Counted from the stretch's first letter, positions 8,362 to 17,751 are shown. The stretch: DNA of 64,000 nucleotides from an uncultured Sulfitobacter sp. (GCF_947502895.1 NZ_CANNBM010000003.1:124001-188000); one strand, 5' to 3'. Translations and numbers: made by a program. Notes: generated by a model not told the origin, from the letters alone.

Positions 8362-10173
8362 TCAGCTGCTCGCCTTCTCTTCCAGCAGCAGCCATTCTTC
8401 CTCGGCATCGCTGAGTTTTTCGTGCCGCTGGACCAACGCATCGCTCGCCTTTTGAAACTTCGCAGGCTGTTCTGTGAACAAGGCTGGATCGCCAAGCAAT
8501 TCTTCCAGTTTGGCAATCTCGGCGCCCAACCGTTCGATTTCTGCGGGCAAAGCCTCTAGACGGTGCTTCTCGGTAAAGCTGAGGCCCTTTTGTGCCTTAG
8601 CTTCTTTTTGCGTGACTTTTTGGGCAGAACCTTTTGGTTTCACGACACTTTCCGAGAAATCCTCCATCCCGCGCTGTGCCAGATAATCGCTCCAACCGCC
8701 TGCATAAACAGTGGCCTTGCCGTCACCTTCCATAGCGATAGTCGTGGCCGCAACACGGTCGAGAAAGTCGCGATCGTGGCTTACCAGAATAACGGTCCCG
8801 TCGTAGCTGCCCAGCAATTCTTGCATCAAATCAAGGGTTTCAACATCCAAATCGTTTGTAGGTTCGTCAAGGACCAGCAAATTGCTTTCCCGCGCCATCA
8901 GTTTAGCCAGCAGCAGACGCGCCTTTTCGCCACCTGACAAAGACCGGACCGGCGCACGCGCCTGTGCCTCGTCGAACAGAAATTCTTTAAGGTATCCAAC
9001 AACATGCTTGGGATTCCCGCGCACCAAGATCTGGTCTGCCTTGCCCGATACACGCATCTCGGGATCACCTGTCAGGCTATCCCACAAGGTCATATCGCCA
9101 TCCAACTGCGCCCGCGCCTGATCAAACAGTGCAAGGGCCAAATTGGTGCCGATCTTGACCTCGCCACTGTCGGGCTGTTCCTTGCCGATCAACATGTTCA
9201 GCAGCGTGGTTTTGCCTACGCCGTTTGGTCCTACGAGGGCGATCCTGTCACCACGGTTTACCGTCAGCGAGAAGTCATGCAGGATCACCTTATCGCCAAA
9301 GACCTTCGTGATATTAAAGGCTTCCATGACCTTACGGCCAGACTTTGGCCCCGCTTCCAGCGCCATCGCCGCCGTGCCCTGACGCTTGATCTGGCCTGCG
9401 CGCTCGGCCCGCAATTCCTGCAAGGCCCGCACGCGGCCCTGATTGCGCTTGCGCCGTGCGCTGATGCCTTCAACCGCCCACCGCGCTTCCGCCTTGATCT
9501 TGCGGTTGAGCTTGTGGCGTTGCATGTCCTCTTCTTCCCAGATCTGGTCACGCCATGCTTCAAACCCTTGAAAACCGATCTCTTGTCGGCGCACGGCGCC
9601 ACGATCAATCCAAAGGGTCGCACGGGTCAGCGCGTTCAGAAATGCACGGTCGTGGGAGATAATGACGTAGGCAGCACGGGTCGATTTCAACTCGTCCTCG
9701 AGCCACGCGATGGCCTCAATGTCGAGGTGGTTCGTCGGCTCGTCCAGCAGCATCAGCTCGGGCGACAGCGCCATCAGGCGCGCCAGCGCCGCGCGCCGCC
9801 GCTCTCCACCAGAGGCAGTTGCAACGGGGCGCTCCGGATCAAACTTGAGACCTTCGCCAGCCCGCTCAACCTTGTATAGTTCCCCTGGCTCAAGGCCGTG
9901 GGAAGCAAAGTCGCCCAATGTCTCGAACCCAGTCAAATCAGGGTCTTGTTCCATGTAGCCGACGCTAACACCCGGACCCGCAGTGACCATACCACTGTCT
10001 GCTTCAACCAGTCCCGCCATGACTTTCATCAAGGTCGATTTGCCAGAGCCATTGCGCCCCACCAATGCCAATCGGTCGCCCGGTTGGACGACAAGACCGA
10101 GGTCTTCAAATACAGGATCACCGCCAAATGTGAGGGCGATATCGGAGAGCTGGAGAAGGGGTGCGCGTGCCAT
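8362..10173 (-). CDS. uup: ABC-F family ATPase, Uup-like
   Basis: A 603-residue protein with two ABC cassettes and no membrane segments. Cassette one has Walker A GRNGSGKS near residue 39, signature ASGGERRR near 120 and Walker B LMLLDEPTN. Cassette two has GPNGVGKT near 314, LSGGEKAR and LLVLDEPTN. The C-terminal 80 residues (ALPAEIERLGAEIAKLEELL and on) form a charged coiled coil, as in Uup. ABC-F proteins act on ribosomes or on nucleic-acid intermediates; E. coli Uup affects transposon excision and ribosome assembly. The ATG has AGGCGG upstream. Confidence 0.9.
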   Translation of the reverse strand: MARAPLLQLSDIALTFGGDPVFEDLGLVVQPGDRLALVGRNGSGKSTLMKVMAGLVEADSGMVTAGPGVSVGYMEQDPDLTGFETLGDFASHGLEPGELYKVERAGEGLKFDPERPVATASGGERRRAALARLMALSPELMLLDEPTNHLDIEAIAWLEDELKSTRAAYVIISHDRAFLNALTRATLWIDRGAVRRQEIGFQGFEAWRDQIWEEEDMQRHKLNRKIKAEARWAVEGISARRKRNQGRVRALQELRAERAGQIKRQGTAAMALEAGPKSGRKVMEAFNITKVFGDKVILHDFSLTVNRGDRIALVGPNGVGKTTLLNMLIGKEQPDSGEVKIGTNLALALFDQARAQLDGDMTLWDSLTGDPEMRVSGKADQILVRGNPKHVVGYLKEFLFDEAQARAPVRSLSGGEKARLLLAKLMARESNLLVLDEPTNDLDVETLDLMQELLGSYDGTVILVSHDRDFLDRVAATTIAMEGDGKATVYAGGWSDYLAQRGMEDFSESVVKPKGSAQKVTQKEAKAQKGLSFTEKHRLEALPAEIERLGAEIAKLEELLGDPALFTEQPAKFQKASDALVQRHEKLSDAEEEWLLLEEKASS

Positions 10174-10237
10174 ACGAGCCGCCTAAAGCCCGCGCGCCAA
10201 AACGTCAATCAGACAAAAAGGCAATCACTCCTCCGTG

Positions 10238-11002
10238 CTATGACAACAGCGCACGTAACAGCGTTTTACGGGCCGGTGAAATTGATCCGATTTCCAGTCC
10301 GGTGAAGACGTGCAGCGTGTTCATCTGGTGGTCGATGACCGCATGATCGCTGACCCATCCGCCCATCATCAGATATGTGCGCAGCAAAGGCGGCATCGCC
10401 GCATTGGCCTGTTTCAGATCGGGTTTGTCGTGCAATTCTAATGCATAATCAAAGACATGCTCGGCCTTGATCTGCGGCGACCAGCGCGCTGGTGCCAAGT
10501 GACGCGCTTTGAGCAATGCAAAGGCATCCAGATAGGGTGCAGCCTGCGTGCCCTGAAAGGACGAACAGCCAAACAGCAGCTTTATTCCCGCCTCATCGAC
10601 ATAGGCGGTCAGCGCGGCCCAAGCGATGCGCAAGACGTCGGGATCGCTGAGCGCGGGATCGATGCAAAAACGGCCCAGCTCCAGCATAGAACCCGGATAG
10701 GCGGTAAGGGCCGACAGATCATAAAACTGTGCGGCATAGCTCTGTGGCAGTTGCACGCCGTCCAAAAGCGCCATGCGAAAAGTCGCCACAATCGCACAGG
10801 TCTGTACATTCTCGACGATGACTTGTGTCGCTGCCGCGTCAAAGGCGTCTGCAACGCCCCCTGCCGCACCAAAGCACAGCCCGCGCAGCGTTAATGCTGC
10901 GGCCCTGTCCGCGCCCGATTGCGCAACACGCACGGTATATCTGCCTTTGCTAAGCGGTTTCATCGCGTCCCCGAGCGGAGTGCTGCGCCGCACAGATGCC
11001 AC
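10238..11002 (-). CDS. olsB: L-ornithine N(alpha)-acyltransferase (OlsB-like)
   Basis: A 254-residue GNAT-fold acyltransferase of the OlsB type, which moves a 3-hydroxyacyl chain from ACP to ornithine to make lyso-ornithine lipid. Typical stretches are LRGLCFGAAGG, the substrate segment LELGRFCIDPALSDPDVLRI and KLLFGCSSFQGT. I choose GTG at 11002-11000 because AAGGAGGA (11014-11007) sits 4 bases upstream; an ATG 13 codons later is weaker. OlsA, the second enzyme, is not in the window. A BamE-like gene lies just upstream on the same strand. Confidence 0.82.
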   Translation of the reverse strand: MASVRRSTPLGDAMKPLSKGRYTVRVAQSGADRAAALTLRGLCFGAAGGVADAFDAAATQVIVENVQTCAIVATFRMALLDGVQLPQSYAAQFYDLSALTAYPGSMLELGRFCIDPALSDPDVLRIAWAALTAYVDEAGIKLLFGCSSFQGTQAAPYLDAFALLKARHLAPARWSPQIKAEHVFDYALELHDKPDLKQANAAMPPLLRTYLMMGGWVSDHAVIDHQMNTLHVFTGLEIGSISPARKTLLRALLS

Positions 11003-11022
11003 GCGCTCCTCCTTGTATGGGA

Positions 11023-11487
11023 TCAGCCTGCCAACCCTGCGGGGTTAAACCGGCCAAGATTGCCCAGCAGCTGGCGCAAAAAGCCTGTATTGCTGACACC
11101 GGATGTTGTCACACGGCGTGCCAACGGCACGACTTGCCCGCGCTCCAGCCCGAACCGCTCGATGTTGCTGACAACGCCCGCGCTGTCAAAACTGATGGCA
11201 AGCACCTGACGCTCCACCACCTTGGGGGCCAAAGCGCCAAAGGTACGCTGGCGGCTGCGAACATAGTAAAAGCCACTGTCGTTGACGACGCCCGCTGTTG
11301 CTGGCGTCCCAATCGTTTCTTCAACCGAAGCGCGTGTATCGACACCGACGACGATCTGGTCCAGCTCTTCTTGCGGCGGGATATACCCGTGGTTTACGTA
11401 TTGTGGGCTGCAGGCCGAAATGCCTCCGACCAGCACCGCACCCAGCAGCAACCGCCGCGCATGCATCGTGTAATTCGAGTTACCCAT
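11023..11487 (-). CDS. outer-membrane assembly lipoprotein, BamE/SmpA-OmlA family
   Basis: 154 residues. The N-terminus (RRLLLGAVLVGGISAC) is a lipoprotein signal with a lipobox ending in GISAC, so the mature protein should begin at that Cys and be lipid anchored. The rest matches the SmpA/OmlA fold: IVVGVDTRASVEETIGTPAT followed by a FYYVRS strand and VVERQVLAISFDSAGVV. BamE stabilises the BAM complex that inserts beta-barrels into the outer membrane. The ATG at 11487 has AAGGGG about 8 bases upstream. It diverges from yceD across 88 bp. Confidence 0.85.
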   Translation of the reverse strand: MGNSNYTMHARRLLLGAVLVGGISACSPQYVNHGYIPPQEELDQIVVGVDTRASVEETIGTPATAGVVNDSGFYYVRSRQRTFGALAPKVVERQVLAISFDSAGVVSNIERFGLERGQVVPLARRVTTSGVSNTGFLRQLLGNLGRFNPAGLAG

Positions 11488-11575
11488 GGTGCTGCCCCTT
11501 GCCCTTAACCTGTATGGCTTTTATCTCGCATATACCAAATGCGCCCTGCGGTTCAAGAAACGAAAGCACATAGTC

Positions 11576-12130
11576 ATGCCAGCAACCCCTCCAAGTGCTA
11601 CCAGCCTCAGGGTGTCTTCCCTGTCCCAAGGCGTGCCTACGCCCTTTGCCTTGCGCCCTGATGCGGCCACATTGGCCCAGATCGCCAAAGAGCTTCATCT
11701 GGACGGTCTGCGCAAATTGTCTTTTGAAGGCACGTTGCGTCCTTTGGGCGATGCCGATTGGGAGCTGAAAGCCCGCCTTGGGGGCACAGTGACCCAACCC
11801 TGCGTTGTCACGCTTGAGCCTGTGGTGACGCGGATTGATACAGACGTTCACCGGATTTTCGTGCGTGACTACTCGGATGTGGATGCGCCAGAGATAGAGA
11901 TGCCAGAGGACGATACAGTCGAGCCATTGGGCGCATGGATTGACCCTGCCGTCATCATGCAAGAGGCGCTGGCCCTCGCCCTGCCCGAATACCCGCGCAA
12001 AGAAGGCGCAGCCATCGAGCCGATCCGCGTCACGGAGCCTGGCAAGAAACCGATGAGCGATGAAGAGGCGCGCCCTTTCGCAGGGCTTGCAGCACTCAAA
12101 GACCAGCTCGGCGGCAAGGACGAAAGCTAG
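11576..12130 (+). CDS. yceD: DUF177 / YceD family protein
   Basis: 184 residues starting at the ATG at 11576 (MPATPPSATSLRV). The family core is visible in LRPLGDADWELKARLGGTVTQPCVVTLEPVVTRIDTDV and the acidic tail segment VEPLGAWIDPAVIMQEAL. DUF177 proteins sit immediately upstream of rpmF in most proteobacteria and are linked to 23S rRNA accumulation. Here rpmF follows after about 200 bp, and then plsX and fabH. The function is inferred from family and position. Confidence 0.88.
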   Translation: MPATPPSATSLRVSSLSQGVPTPFALRPDAATLAQIAKELHLDGLRKLSFEGTLRPLGDADWELKARLGGTVTQPCVVTLEPVVTRIDTDVHRIFVRDYSDVDAPEIEMPEDDTVEPLGAWIDPAVIMQEALALALPEYPRKEGAAIEPIRVTEPGKKPMSDEEARPFAGLAALKDQLGGKDES

Positions 12131-12327
12131 GCACGCGCGCTGAGTGGCATGAAACAGCCAAACGGCACGTGTTTTCACCATATTTTGCCGCAGTACGGCG
12201 AAATAGCGTTGGACAAGCGAGCAGCACTTGCCTAAACGCACCACACGCCCCCCGTGGGACTTGACCCGAAACACGGCCCTGCACATCCGATGTGTGCAAC
12301 ACGGCCCCGAATACAAAGGCACCAGAC

Positions 12328-12534
12328 ATGGCTGTCCAGCAGAATAAAGTATCCAAATCGCGCCGCAATAACCGCCGCTCACACGATTCGCTGTCTGCGG
12401 CGAACCCGAACGAGTGTTCAAACTGCGGTGAGCTGAAGCGCCCACACCATATCTGTGCATCTTGCGGCCACTACGCCGATAAAGAAGTCGTTGCACAGAT
12501 CGACGAGATTGATCTCGAAGACGACGCGGCGTAA
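12328..12534 (+). CDS. rpmF: 50S ribosomal protein L32
   Basis: 68 residues beginning MAVQQNKVSKSRRNNRRSHD, the standard L32 N-terminus. The zinc-knuckle Cys pairs are in NECSNCGE and HHICASCGHY, so this is the Zn-binding form. L32 is a component of the large ribosomal subunit. The 197-bp gap before it has a TTGACC (near 12269) followed by GC-rich sequence, a possible promoter, so rpmF may be expressed separately from yceD. Confidence 0.97.
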   Translation: MAVQQNKVSKSRRNNRRSHDSLSAANPNECSNCGELKRPHHICASCGHYADKEVVAQIDEIDLEDDAA

Positions 12535-12573
12535 GCTGCGCTCGACCCTAACAACTAAAGGCACTCGCAGCAG

Positions 12574-13650
12574 ATGACGGCCCCGACCGATCACAATTCC
12601 GCGAATGCCCGAACCCTCATTTCGGTCGATGCAATGGGGGGCGATCTGGGACCGGCAGCTGTTGTTGCCGGTTGCCTTAAATCGGCGCAAGCAAATCCAG
12701 ACATTTCCTTTATCCTGCACGGCCCCGAGGCAGAGTTGCGCGCGCTGGTGAGCAAACACCCGGAGCTGGAGACCCGCACGCAAATCTGTGATGCGGTCGG
12801 TGTTGTCACGATGGATGATAAACCCAGTCAGGTCGTACGCACGGGTAAAAACACCTCGATGTGGTCCACAGTCGAGGCCGTGCGCACAGGCGAAGCAAGT
12901 GTCGCCGTGTCCTGCGGCAATACAGGCGCGCTAATGGCCCTGTCGATGATCCGTCTGCGCAAGCTGCCTGGTGTGAACCGACCTGCCATTGCCGTGCTCT
13001 ACCCCTCCTCCAACACCCAGGGCTTTAACGTGATGCTCGACGTAGGTGCAGACATTCGTGCTGATGCGGATGATCTGCTGCGCTATGCGCTGATGGGCAT
13101 GTCTTATGCACGCAATGGCCTGAACGTAGAACGACCCCGCATTGGCCTGCTCAATGTCGGCACGGAAGAGCATAAGGGACGCACCGAGCTGAAAGAAGCG
13201 CACGATCTGATTCGCGATCACCAGACAGAGGCGGCCTATGAATTCGTCGGATTCGTCGAAGGCGGTGATATTTCGGGCAACAAGGCCGACGTGATCGTCA
13301 CCGATGGATTTACCGGTAACGTGGCGATCAAGACAGGTGAAGGTACGGCCAGCCTGATCGGCCAGCGTCTCAGGGAAGCGTTTAAATATTCGATCCTGTC
13401 CCAGCTCGCCTCGCTGCTGGCCTATACCTCACTGATGCGACTGCGCAAAAAGATCGACCCGCGTCGCGTGAATGGTGGCGTATTTTTGGGACTGAACGGC
13501 ACTGTGGTGAAGTCGCACGGTTCTGCTGATGCCACTGGAATATCAGCCGCAATCAAACTCGCGGCGCAGCTGGCCGAGAACGGATTTAACGACAAGCTGG
13601 CCGCGCGCGTCGCCGCCGCCCTACCCACCGAGGAGCCTGCCGCCGAATGA
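12574..13650 (+). CDS. plsX: phosphate acyltransferase PlsX
   Basis: 358 residues. PlsX makes acyl-phosphate from acyl-ACP, feeding PlsY at the start of phospholipid synthesis. The N-terminal signature is ISVDAMGGDLGPAAVVAG; other conserved parts are SCGNTGALMALSM, VGTEEHKGRTELKEA and VTDGFTGNVAIKTGEG. It is a peripheral membrane enzyme in the cytoplasm. The stop overlaps the fabH start by ATGA, the usual plsX-fabH coupling. Confidence 0.96.
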   Translation: MTAPTDHNSANARTLISVDAMGGDLGPAAVVAGCLKSAQANPDISFILHGPEAELRALVSKHPELETRTQICDAVGVVTMDDKPSQVVRTGKNTSMWSTVEAVRTGEASVAVSCGNTGALMALSMIRLRKLPGVNRPAIAVLYPSSNTQGFNVMLDVGADIRADADDLLRYALMGMSYARNGLNVERPRIGLLNVGTEEHKGRTELKEAHDLIRDHQTEAAYEFVGFVEGGDISGNKADVIVTDGFTGNVAIKTGEGTASLIGQRLREAFKYSILSQLASLLAYTSLMRLRKKIDPRRVNGGVFLGLNGTVVKSHGSADATGISAAIKLAAQLAENGFNDKLAARVAAALPTEEPAAE

Positions 13651-14618
13651 CCCTGCGTGCTGTAGTAAAAGGGGTGGGCCACTATCTGCCGACCCGTGTT
13701 GTTGAAAACGCCGAGTTCGAGGCGACACTAGATACCAACGATGAATGGATTCGTGCGCGTTCAGGTATCGAACGGCGGCATTTTGCAGGCGAAGGTGAAA
13801 CGACATCCAGCATGGCAACTGCTGCTGCACGCGCTGCCCTGGACATGGCGGATCTTGGTCCGGACGATATCGACGCGGTTATCGTTGCCACCTCTACCGC
13901 CGATCTGACCTTTCCATCCGCTGCCACCATGGTACAGGCGCAGCTTGGCATGAAAAGCGGCTTTGCCTTTGATATTCAAGCAGTTTGTGCGGGTTTTGTT
14001 TTTGCGCTCAGCAATGCAAACGCGCTGATCCTGTCGGGTCAGGCAACCCGTGTGATGGTAATCGGGGCAGAAACATTCAGCAAGATTATGGACTGGACCG
14101 ACCGCAGCACATGCGTGTTGTTCGGCGATGGCGCAGGGGCAGTACTGTTGGAGGCCGAAGACGCCAGCGGTACAAGCGATGACCGTGGCATCCTGTCTAC
14201 CGATCTGAATTCTGACGGCACCCACCGCGAACTTCTGTATGTTGACGGGGGGGTATCGACGGGCACTTCGGGCTATTTGCGGATGCAGGGCAATCAGGTC
14301 TTTCGCCATGCAGTGGCAAAGCTGAGCCAGACCGCCACCACGGCAATGGCGCGCGCTGGCATCACCTCGGACGAGGTTGACTGGATCGTGCCACATCAAG
14401 CCAATATTCGCATTATTCAAGGCACGGCCAAAAAGCTGGGGCTGTCGATGGACAAGGTTGTTGTGACGGTTCAGGATCACGGTAATACCTCGGCCGCCTC
14501 CATACCGCTGGCCCTGTCCGTGGGCGTCGCGCGCGGCCAGATCAAAACAGGCGATTTGATTGTAACCGAAGCAATTGGCGGCGGGCTGGCGTGGGGTGCG
14601 GTGGTCCTGCGCTGGTAA
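13647..14618 (+). CDS. fabH: beta-ketoacyl-ACP synthase III
   Basis: 323 residues, initiating fatty acid synthesis by condensing acetyl-CoA with malonyl-ACP. The catalytic triad is visible: Cys in DIQAVCAGFVFALS near residue 115, His in WIVPHQANIRI near 250, and Asn in QDHGNTSAASIP near 280. The N-terminal GVGHYLPTRVVEN and C-terminal EAIGGGLAWGAV are family-typical. It is translationally coupled to plsX; ihfA follows after about 95 bp with its own leader. Confidence 0.97.
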   Translation: MTLRAVVKGVGHYLPTRVVENAEFEATLDTNDEWIRARSGIERRHFAGEGETTSSMATAAARAALDMADLGPDDIDAVIVATSTADLTFPSAATMVQAQLGMKSGFAFDIQAVCAGFVFALSNANALILSGQATRVMVIGAETFSKIMDWTDRSTCVLFGDGAGAVLLEAEDASGTSDDRGILSTDLNSDGTHRELLYVDGGVSTGTSGYLRMQGNQVFRHAVAKLSQTATTAMARAGITSDEVDWIVPHQANIRIIQGTAKKLGLSMDKVVVTVQDHGNTSAASIPLALSVGVARGQIKTGDLIVTEAIGGGLAWGAVVLRW

Positions 14619-14712
14619 GGTCACGCCCACGGCTGAGACAGCTGCCGAATGGGAAGTTATTGACTTGGACAGCCAAGCTAGCCAATGTCTTGGAAAAATT
14701 AGGGGGAATACG

Positions 14713-15015
14713 ATGACGAGTACGACACTGACGCGGATGGATTTGAGCGAAGCAGTATTTCGCGAGGTTGGCCTGTCGCGTAACGAGAGCGCCCAACTTG
14801 TTGAGACGGTGCTGGAAGAAATGTCGGATGCGCTGGTGCGTGGCGAGCAAGTCAAAATCTCGTCTTTCGGAACATTCTCTGTGCGCGACAAGTCAGCCCG
14901 TATCGGACGCAACCCCAAGACAGGCGAAGAAGTGCCGATCAACCCGCGCCGCGTTTTGACGTTTCGCCCGTCGCACCTGATGAAAGACCGTGTTGCGGAC
15001 GGCAACAAGTCCTGA
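14713..15015 (+). CDS. ihfA: integration host factor subunit alpha
   Basis: 100 residues. IHF-alpha pairs with IHF-beta, binds the minor groove at specific sites and bends DNA sharply. The beta-arm with the intercalating Pro is in RIGRNPKTGEEVPINPRR, and the core is VKISSFGTFSVRDKSA. The ATG at 14713 has AGGGGG at 14701-14706. A TTGACT at 14660-14665 may be a -35 element; the -10 is unclear. The MerR-type gene starts 4 bp after the stop. Confidence 0.95.
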   Translation: MTSTTLTRMDLSEAVFREVGLSRNESAQLVETVLEEMSDALVRGEQVKISSFGTFSVRDKSARIGRNPKTGEEVPINPRRVLTFRPSHLMKDRVADGNKS

Positions 15016-15019
15016 ACTG

Positions 15020-16447
15020 ATGCCCAAATCTCCTGACGCGTTCCGCACTATATCAGAAGTTGCCGACTGGCTTGGCATTCAGGCGCATGTGTTGCGTTTC
15101 TGGGAGAGTAAATTTACGCAAGTAAAGCCCATCAAACGCGCAGGTGGCCGCCGCTATTACCGTCCTGCCGATATGTTGTTGTTGGGCGGTATCAAGAAGC
15201 TGCTGCATGATGATGGTCTGACCATCAAGGGTGTGCAAAAACTGCTGCGCGAAGAAGGCATGAGCCATGTATCGGCAATGTCTCCTCCGCTGGAGGATGG
15301 CGAGCAGGAGTTTGATATGCCTGCTGCCGCGCCAACCACCTCGGCGCCCATCCCTGCACCCAAAGAGGAAGCAGTTGTGCTGCCTTTTGAGGCCCCCAAA
15401 GAGCCTGAAGAGACAGCGACGGTCGAGCAATCCCCGACAGAAGACGAAACTCTTGAGGAAGCACCGCAGCCAGCTGCACCTGAAGAGCCGAAACCAGAAT
15501 TACCTGCGGCCGAAGAACCTCCAGCCCCCGTTGAGCCTGCACCAGAGCCCGTAGCTGCGGCGTCCGAGCCTGAAACACCTGAACCCGAAACAGCTGAACC
15601 TGAGACAGTTGAAGCTGTTAGCCACACCTCAGAAGAGCCTGTGGCCGAGGCAATCGAGCCTGTAACCGATGCGCCAGAGGCTCAAATTGAGGCGCCGCAA
15701 GAAGACGCCGCTTCGGAAACGCCAGCGATGGACGCGCAAGATTTGGCTTCTGATGATATTGCGCCCGTCCCTTCGACAGACATCGACACTCCCGACGAGG
15801 CGGAGACTGTCGCAGCAGCGTCCGCTCAGACACAGACGCCCGCACCAACACCAGAAGCACCGCCCCTATCAAGCGGTCCTGAGCCCGTGGATGAAAGCGA
15901 CACGCTGGCCGCTGCAGCAGATCTATCAGACGCAGTGCCAGCTGACACCGAAGTAGAGACTGTACCCGAGCAAGCAAGCGTGGCGGAAGAGCCTGAGGCC
16001 AAACCAGAAGCGCAAAAGCCGCTTCCATCCTTCATGCGTAGCCCTGACACTGCCGCAGATACAAAAGAGAGCACCCCTGCGACGCAAGATAGAGAGCCGC
16101 AGTCAGCGCAGGCCCAAGCGCCAGAACCGACGCCGCAACCTGCGCAGACGGTAGAGCATTCCGAACCAGAACCATCGGTTGCGCAAGAGCCAGAACCAGA
16201 ACCACCGGCAGTGCAAGAACCACCAGCAGTGCAAGAGCCGCCTGCCCCGAAACCGCGCGATATCGGGATGCCAGAGATAACACCAGAGCATGAGATCCAT
16301 GCGCAACCCGCGACACTGACGCGCGCCTATCGCATGGCTGCGCTGGATGCGGGAACAGCCCAGCAAATGGCGCCTTTGTTGGCCCAGCTTGCAGGTCTTC
16401 GGGACCGAATGGCGGCCCGGCGCAACAACGCGCAGCCAAAATCCTGA
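15020..16447 (+). CDS. MerR-family regulator with long acidic Pro/Ala/Glu-rich tail
   Basis: 475 residues. Residues 8-80 are a MerR-type winged helix (TISEVADWLGIQAHVLRFWE, then KRAGGRRYYRPADMLLLGGI). Residues from about 100 to 430 are low complexity, dominated by Pro, Ala, Glu, Ser and Thr, with near-repeats such as PAVQEPPAVQEPPA close to 16207-16247. A short folded segment closes the protein (YRMAALDAGTAQQMAPLL to LRDRMAARR). The gene follows ihfA by 4 bp, an arrangement common in Rhodobacteraceae. No ligand-binding domain is visible, so the signal is unknown; the tail may be a flexible spacer. Confidence 0.85.
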   Translation: MPKSPDAFRTISEVADWLGIQAHVLRFWESKFTQVKPIKRAGGRRYYRPADMLLLGGIKKLLHDDGLTIKGVQKLLREEGMSHVSAMSPPLEDGEQEFDMPAAAPTTSAPIPAPKEEAVVLPFEAPKEPEETATVEQSPTEDETLEEAPQPAAPEEPKPELPAAEEPPAPVEPAPEPVAAASEPETPEPETAEPETVEAVSHTSEEPVAEAIEPVTDAPEAQIEAPQEDAASETPAMDAQDLASDDIAPVPSTDIDTPDEAETVAAASAQTQTPAPTPEAPPLSSGPEPVDESDTLAAAADLSDAVPADTEVETVPEQASVAEEPEAKPEAQKPLPSFMRSPDTAADTKESTPATQDREPQSAQAQAPEPTPQPAQTVEHSEPEPSVAQEPEPEPPAVQEPPAVQEPPAPKPRDIGMPEITPEHEIHAQPATLTRAYRMAALDAGTAQQMAPLLAQLAGLRDRMAARRNNAQPKS

Positions 16448-16515
16448 GGCACGGCACGAATGGGTGCGATTGCCTCTTGCGCGTGTGGGTTTATGCGGTA
16501 TGAACACCCCCATGT

Positions 16516-16592
16516 CGGGCTATGGCGCAGCCTGGTAGCGCGTCCGTCTGGGGGACGGAAGGTCGCAGGTTCGAGTCCTGCTAGCCCGACCA
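16516..16592 (+). tRNA. tRNA-Pro, anticodon GGG
   Basis: 77 nt including an encoded CCA. The acceptor stem is CGGGCTA with TAGCCCG. The anticodon stem TCCGT/ACGGA closes the loop CTGGGGG, giving anticodon GGG; the T-arm is GCAGG-TTCGAGT-CCTGC. It reads CCC and CCU proline codons. Confidence 0.97.
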
Positions 16593-16674
16593 CGACATAC
16601 TTCGAAACGCTCGCATCCTCTCGGGTGTGGGCGTTTCGTACATTCAGACCCGAGGCTTTCGCAAAGGACCTGTC

Positions 16675-17751
16675 ATGGCGGGCGTGATTCCCAACCAACA
16701 GCTAGAAGAGATGATCGCGCGTGGCGAGATCGCGGCCACCCCCCCTGTGGACTCCGCCCAAATCCAGCCTGCGAGCCTTGATTTGCGTCTTGGCACTGTG
16801 GCTTATCGCGTGCGCGCCTCTTTTCTGGCGGGGCATGGCGCAAAAGTAGCTGACAGGCTGGACGAGTTCGAGATGCACCGCGTTGATCTCAGCAATGGTG
16901 CAGTGCTGGAAAAAGGCGCTGTTTATGTGGTGCCGTTGATGGAACATCTGGCATTGCCTGACGCAATAAGCGCAACGGCAAACGCCAAAAGCTCGACAGG
17001 ACGGTTGGATTTGCTGACCCGTCTCATCACCGATGGCGGGACCGAATTTGACCGCATCAGCGCAGGCTATACCGGCCCTCTCTATGCCGAAATTTGCCCG
17101 CGCTCTTTCTCGGTTCTTGTCAGGCCGGGCATGCGCCTGAACCAGATACGGTTCGGTACGGGTGACGCGGCACTAAGCGACGAGGATTTGCGCGCGCTTC
17201 ATGCACAAACGCCCTTGGTCGATGGCCCTGCCGTGATCGATGACGGACTGGGATTTTCCGTGGACTTGCGGCTCAAAGGTACGACGCTGGTGGGCTACCG
17301 TGCCAAACCTCATACTGGGGTGATTGATCTGGATAGGATCGGCCAATATGCGCCTGCGGACTATTGGGAAGAAGTACATAGCGACAACGGGCAAATCATC
17401 CTTGATCCCGGTGCATTCTATATTCTGGTCAGCCGCGAGGCGGTGACAATACCGCCGGAATATGCCGCCGAAATGGCGCCCTATCTGGCAATGGTCGGCG
17501 AGTTTCGGGTGCATTATGCGGGGTTTTTCGACCCCGGTTTTGGCCATGACGCATCAGGAGGCGCAGGATCGCGCGGTGTGCTGGAGGTACGCTGCCATGA
17601 AGCACCGTTTGTGCTGGAACATGGGCAGGTTGTCGGGCGGTTGGTGTACGAGCGAATGTCTGAAGCACCAACACAGCTTTATGGTGCGGGGATCGCGTCC
17701 AACTATCAGGGCCAGGGCCTGAAGCTATCCAAGCATTTCAAAGCGCCATAG
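16675..17751 (+). CDS. dcd: dCTP deaminase, double-length form
   Basis: 358 residues, about twice the E. coli Dcd. It deaminates dCTP to dUTP, the main route to dTTP in many proteobacteria. Two dUTPase-fold repeats are visible: the first with QIQPASLDLRLGTVAYRV, NAKSSTGRLDLLTRLI and SAGYTGPLYAEI; the second with GFSVDLRLKGTTLVGYR, VGEFRVHYAGFFDPGFG and VLEVRCHEAPFVLEHGQ. The ATG at 16675 follows AAAGGA. A hairpin overlaps the stop. dgt, nrdJ and ung in this window also bear on dNTP balance. Confidence 0.9.
   Translation: MAGVIPNQQLEEMIARGEIAATPPVDSAQIQPASLDLRLGTVAYRVRASFLAGHGAKVADRLDEFEMHRVDLSNGAVLEKGAVYVVPLMEHLALPDAISATANAKSSTGRLDLLTRLITDGGTEFDRISAGYTGPLYAEICPRSFSVLVRPGMRLNQIRFGTGDAALSDEDLRALHAQTPLVDGPAVIDDGLGFSVDLRLKGTTLVGYRAKPHTGVIDLDRIGQYAPADYWEEVHSDNGQIILDPGAFYILVSREAVTIPPEYAAEMAPYLAMVGEFRVHYAGFFDPGFGHDASGGAGSRGVLEVRCHEAPFVLEHGQVVGRLVYERMSEAPTQLYGAGIASNYQGQGLKLSKHFKAP

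Noticed and set aside
16516..16592. Integration site at tRNA-Pro(GGG)
   Set aside because: dcd follows in the normal order for the group, and I found no repeat of the tRNA 3' end or integrase nearby.
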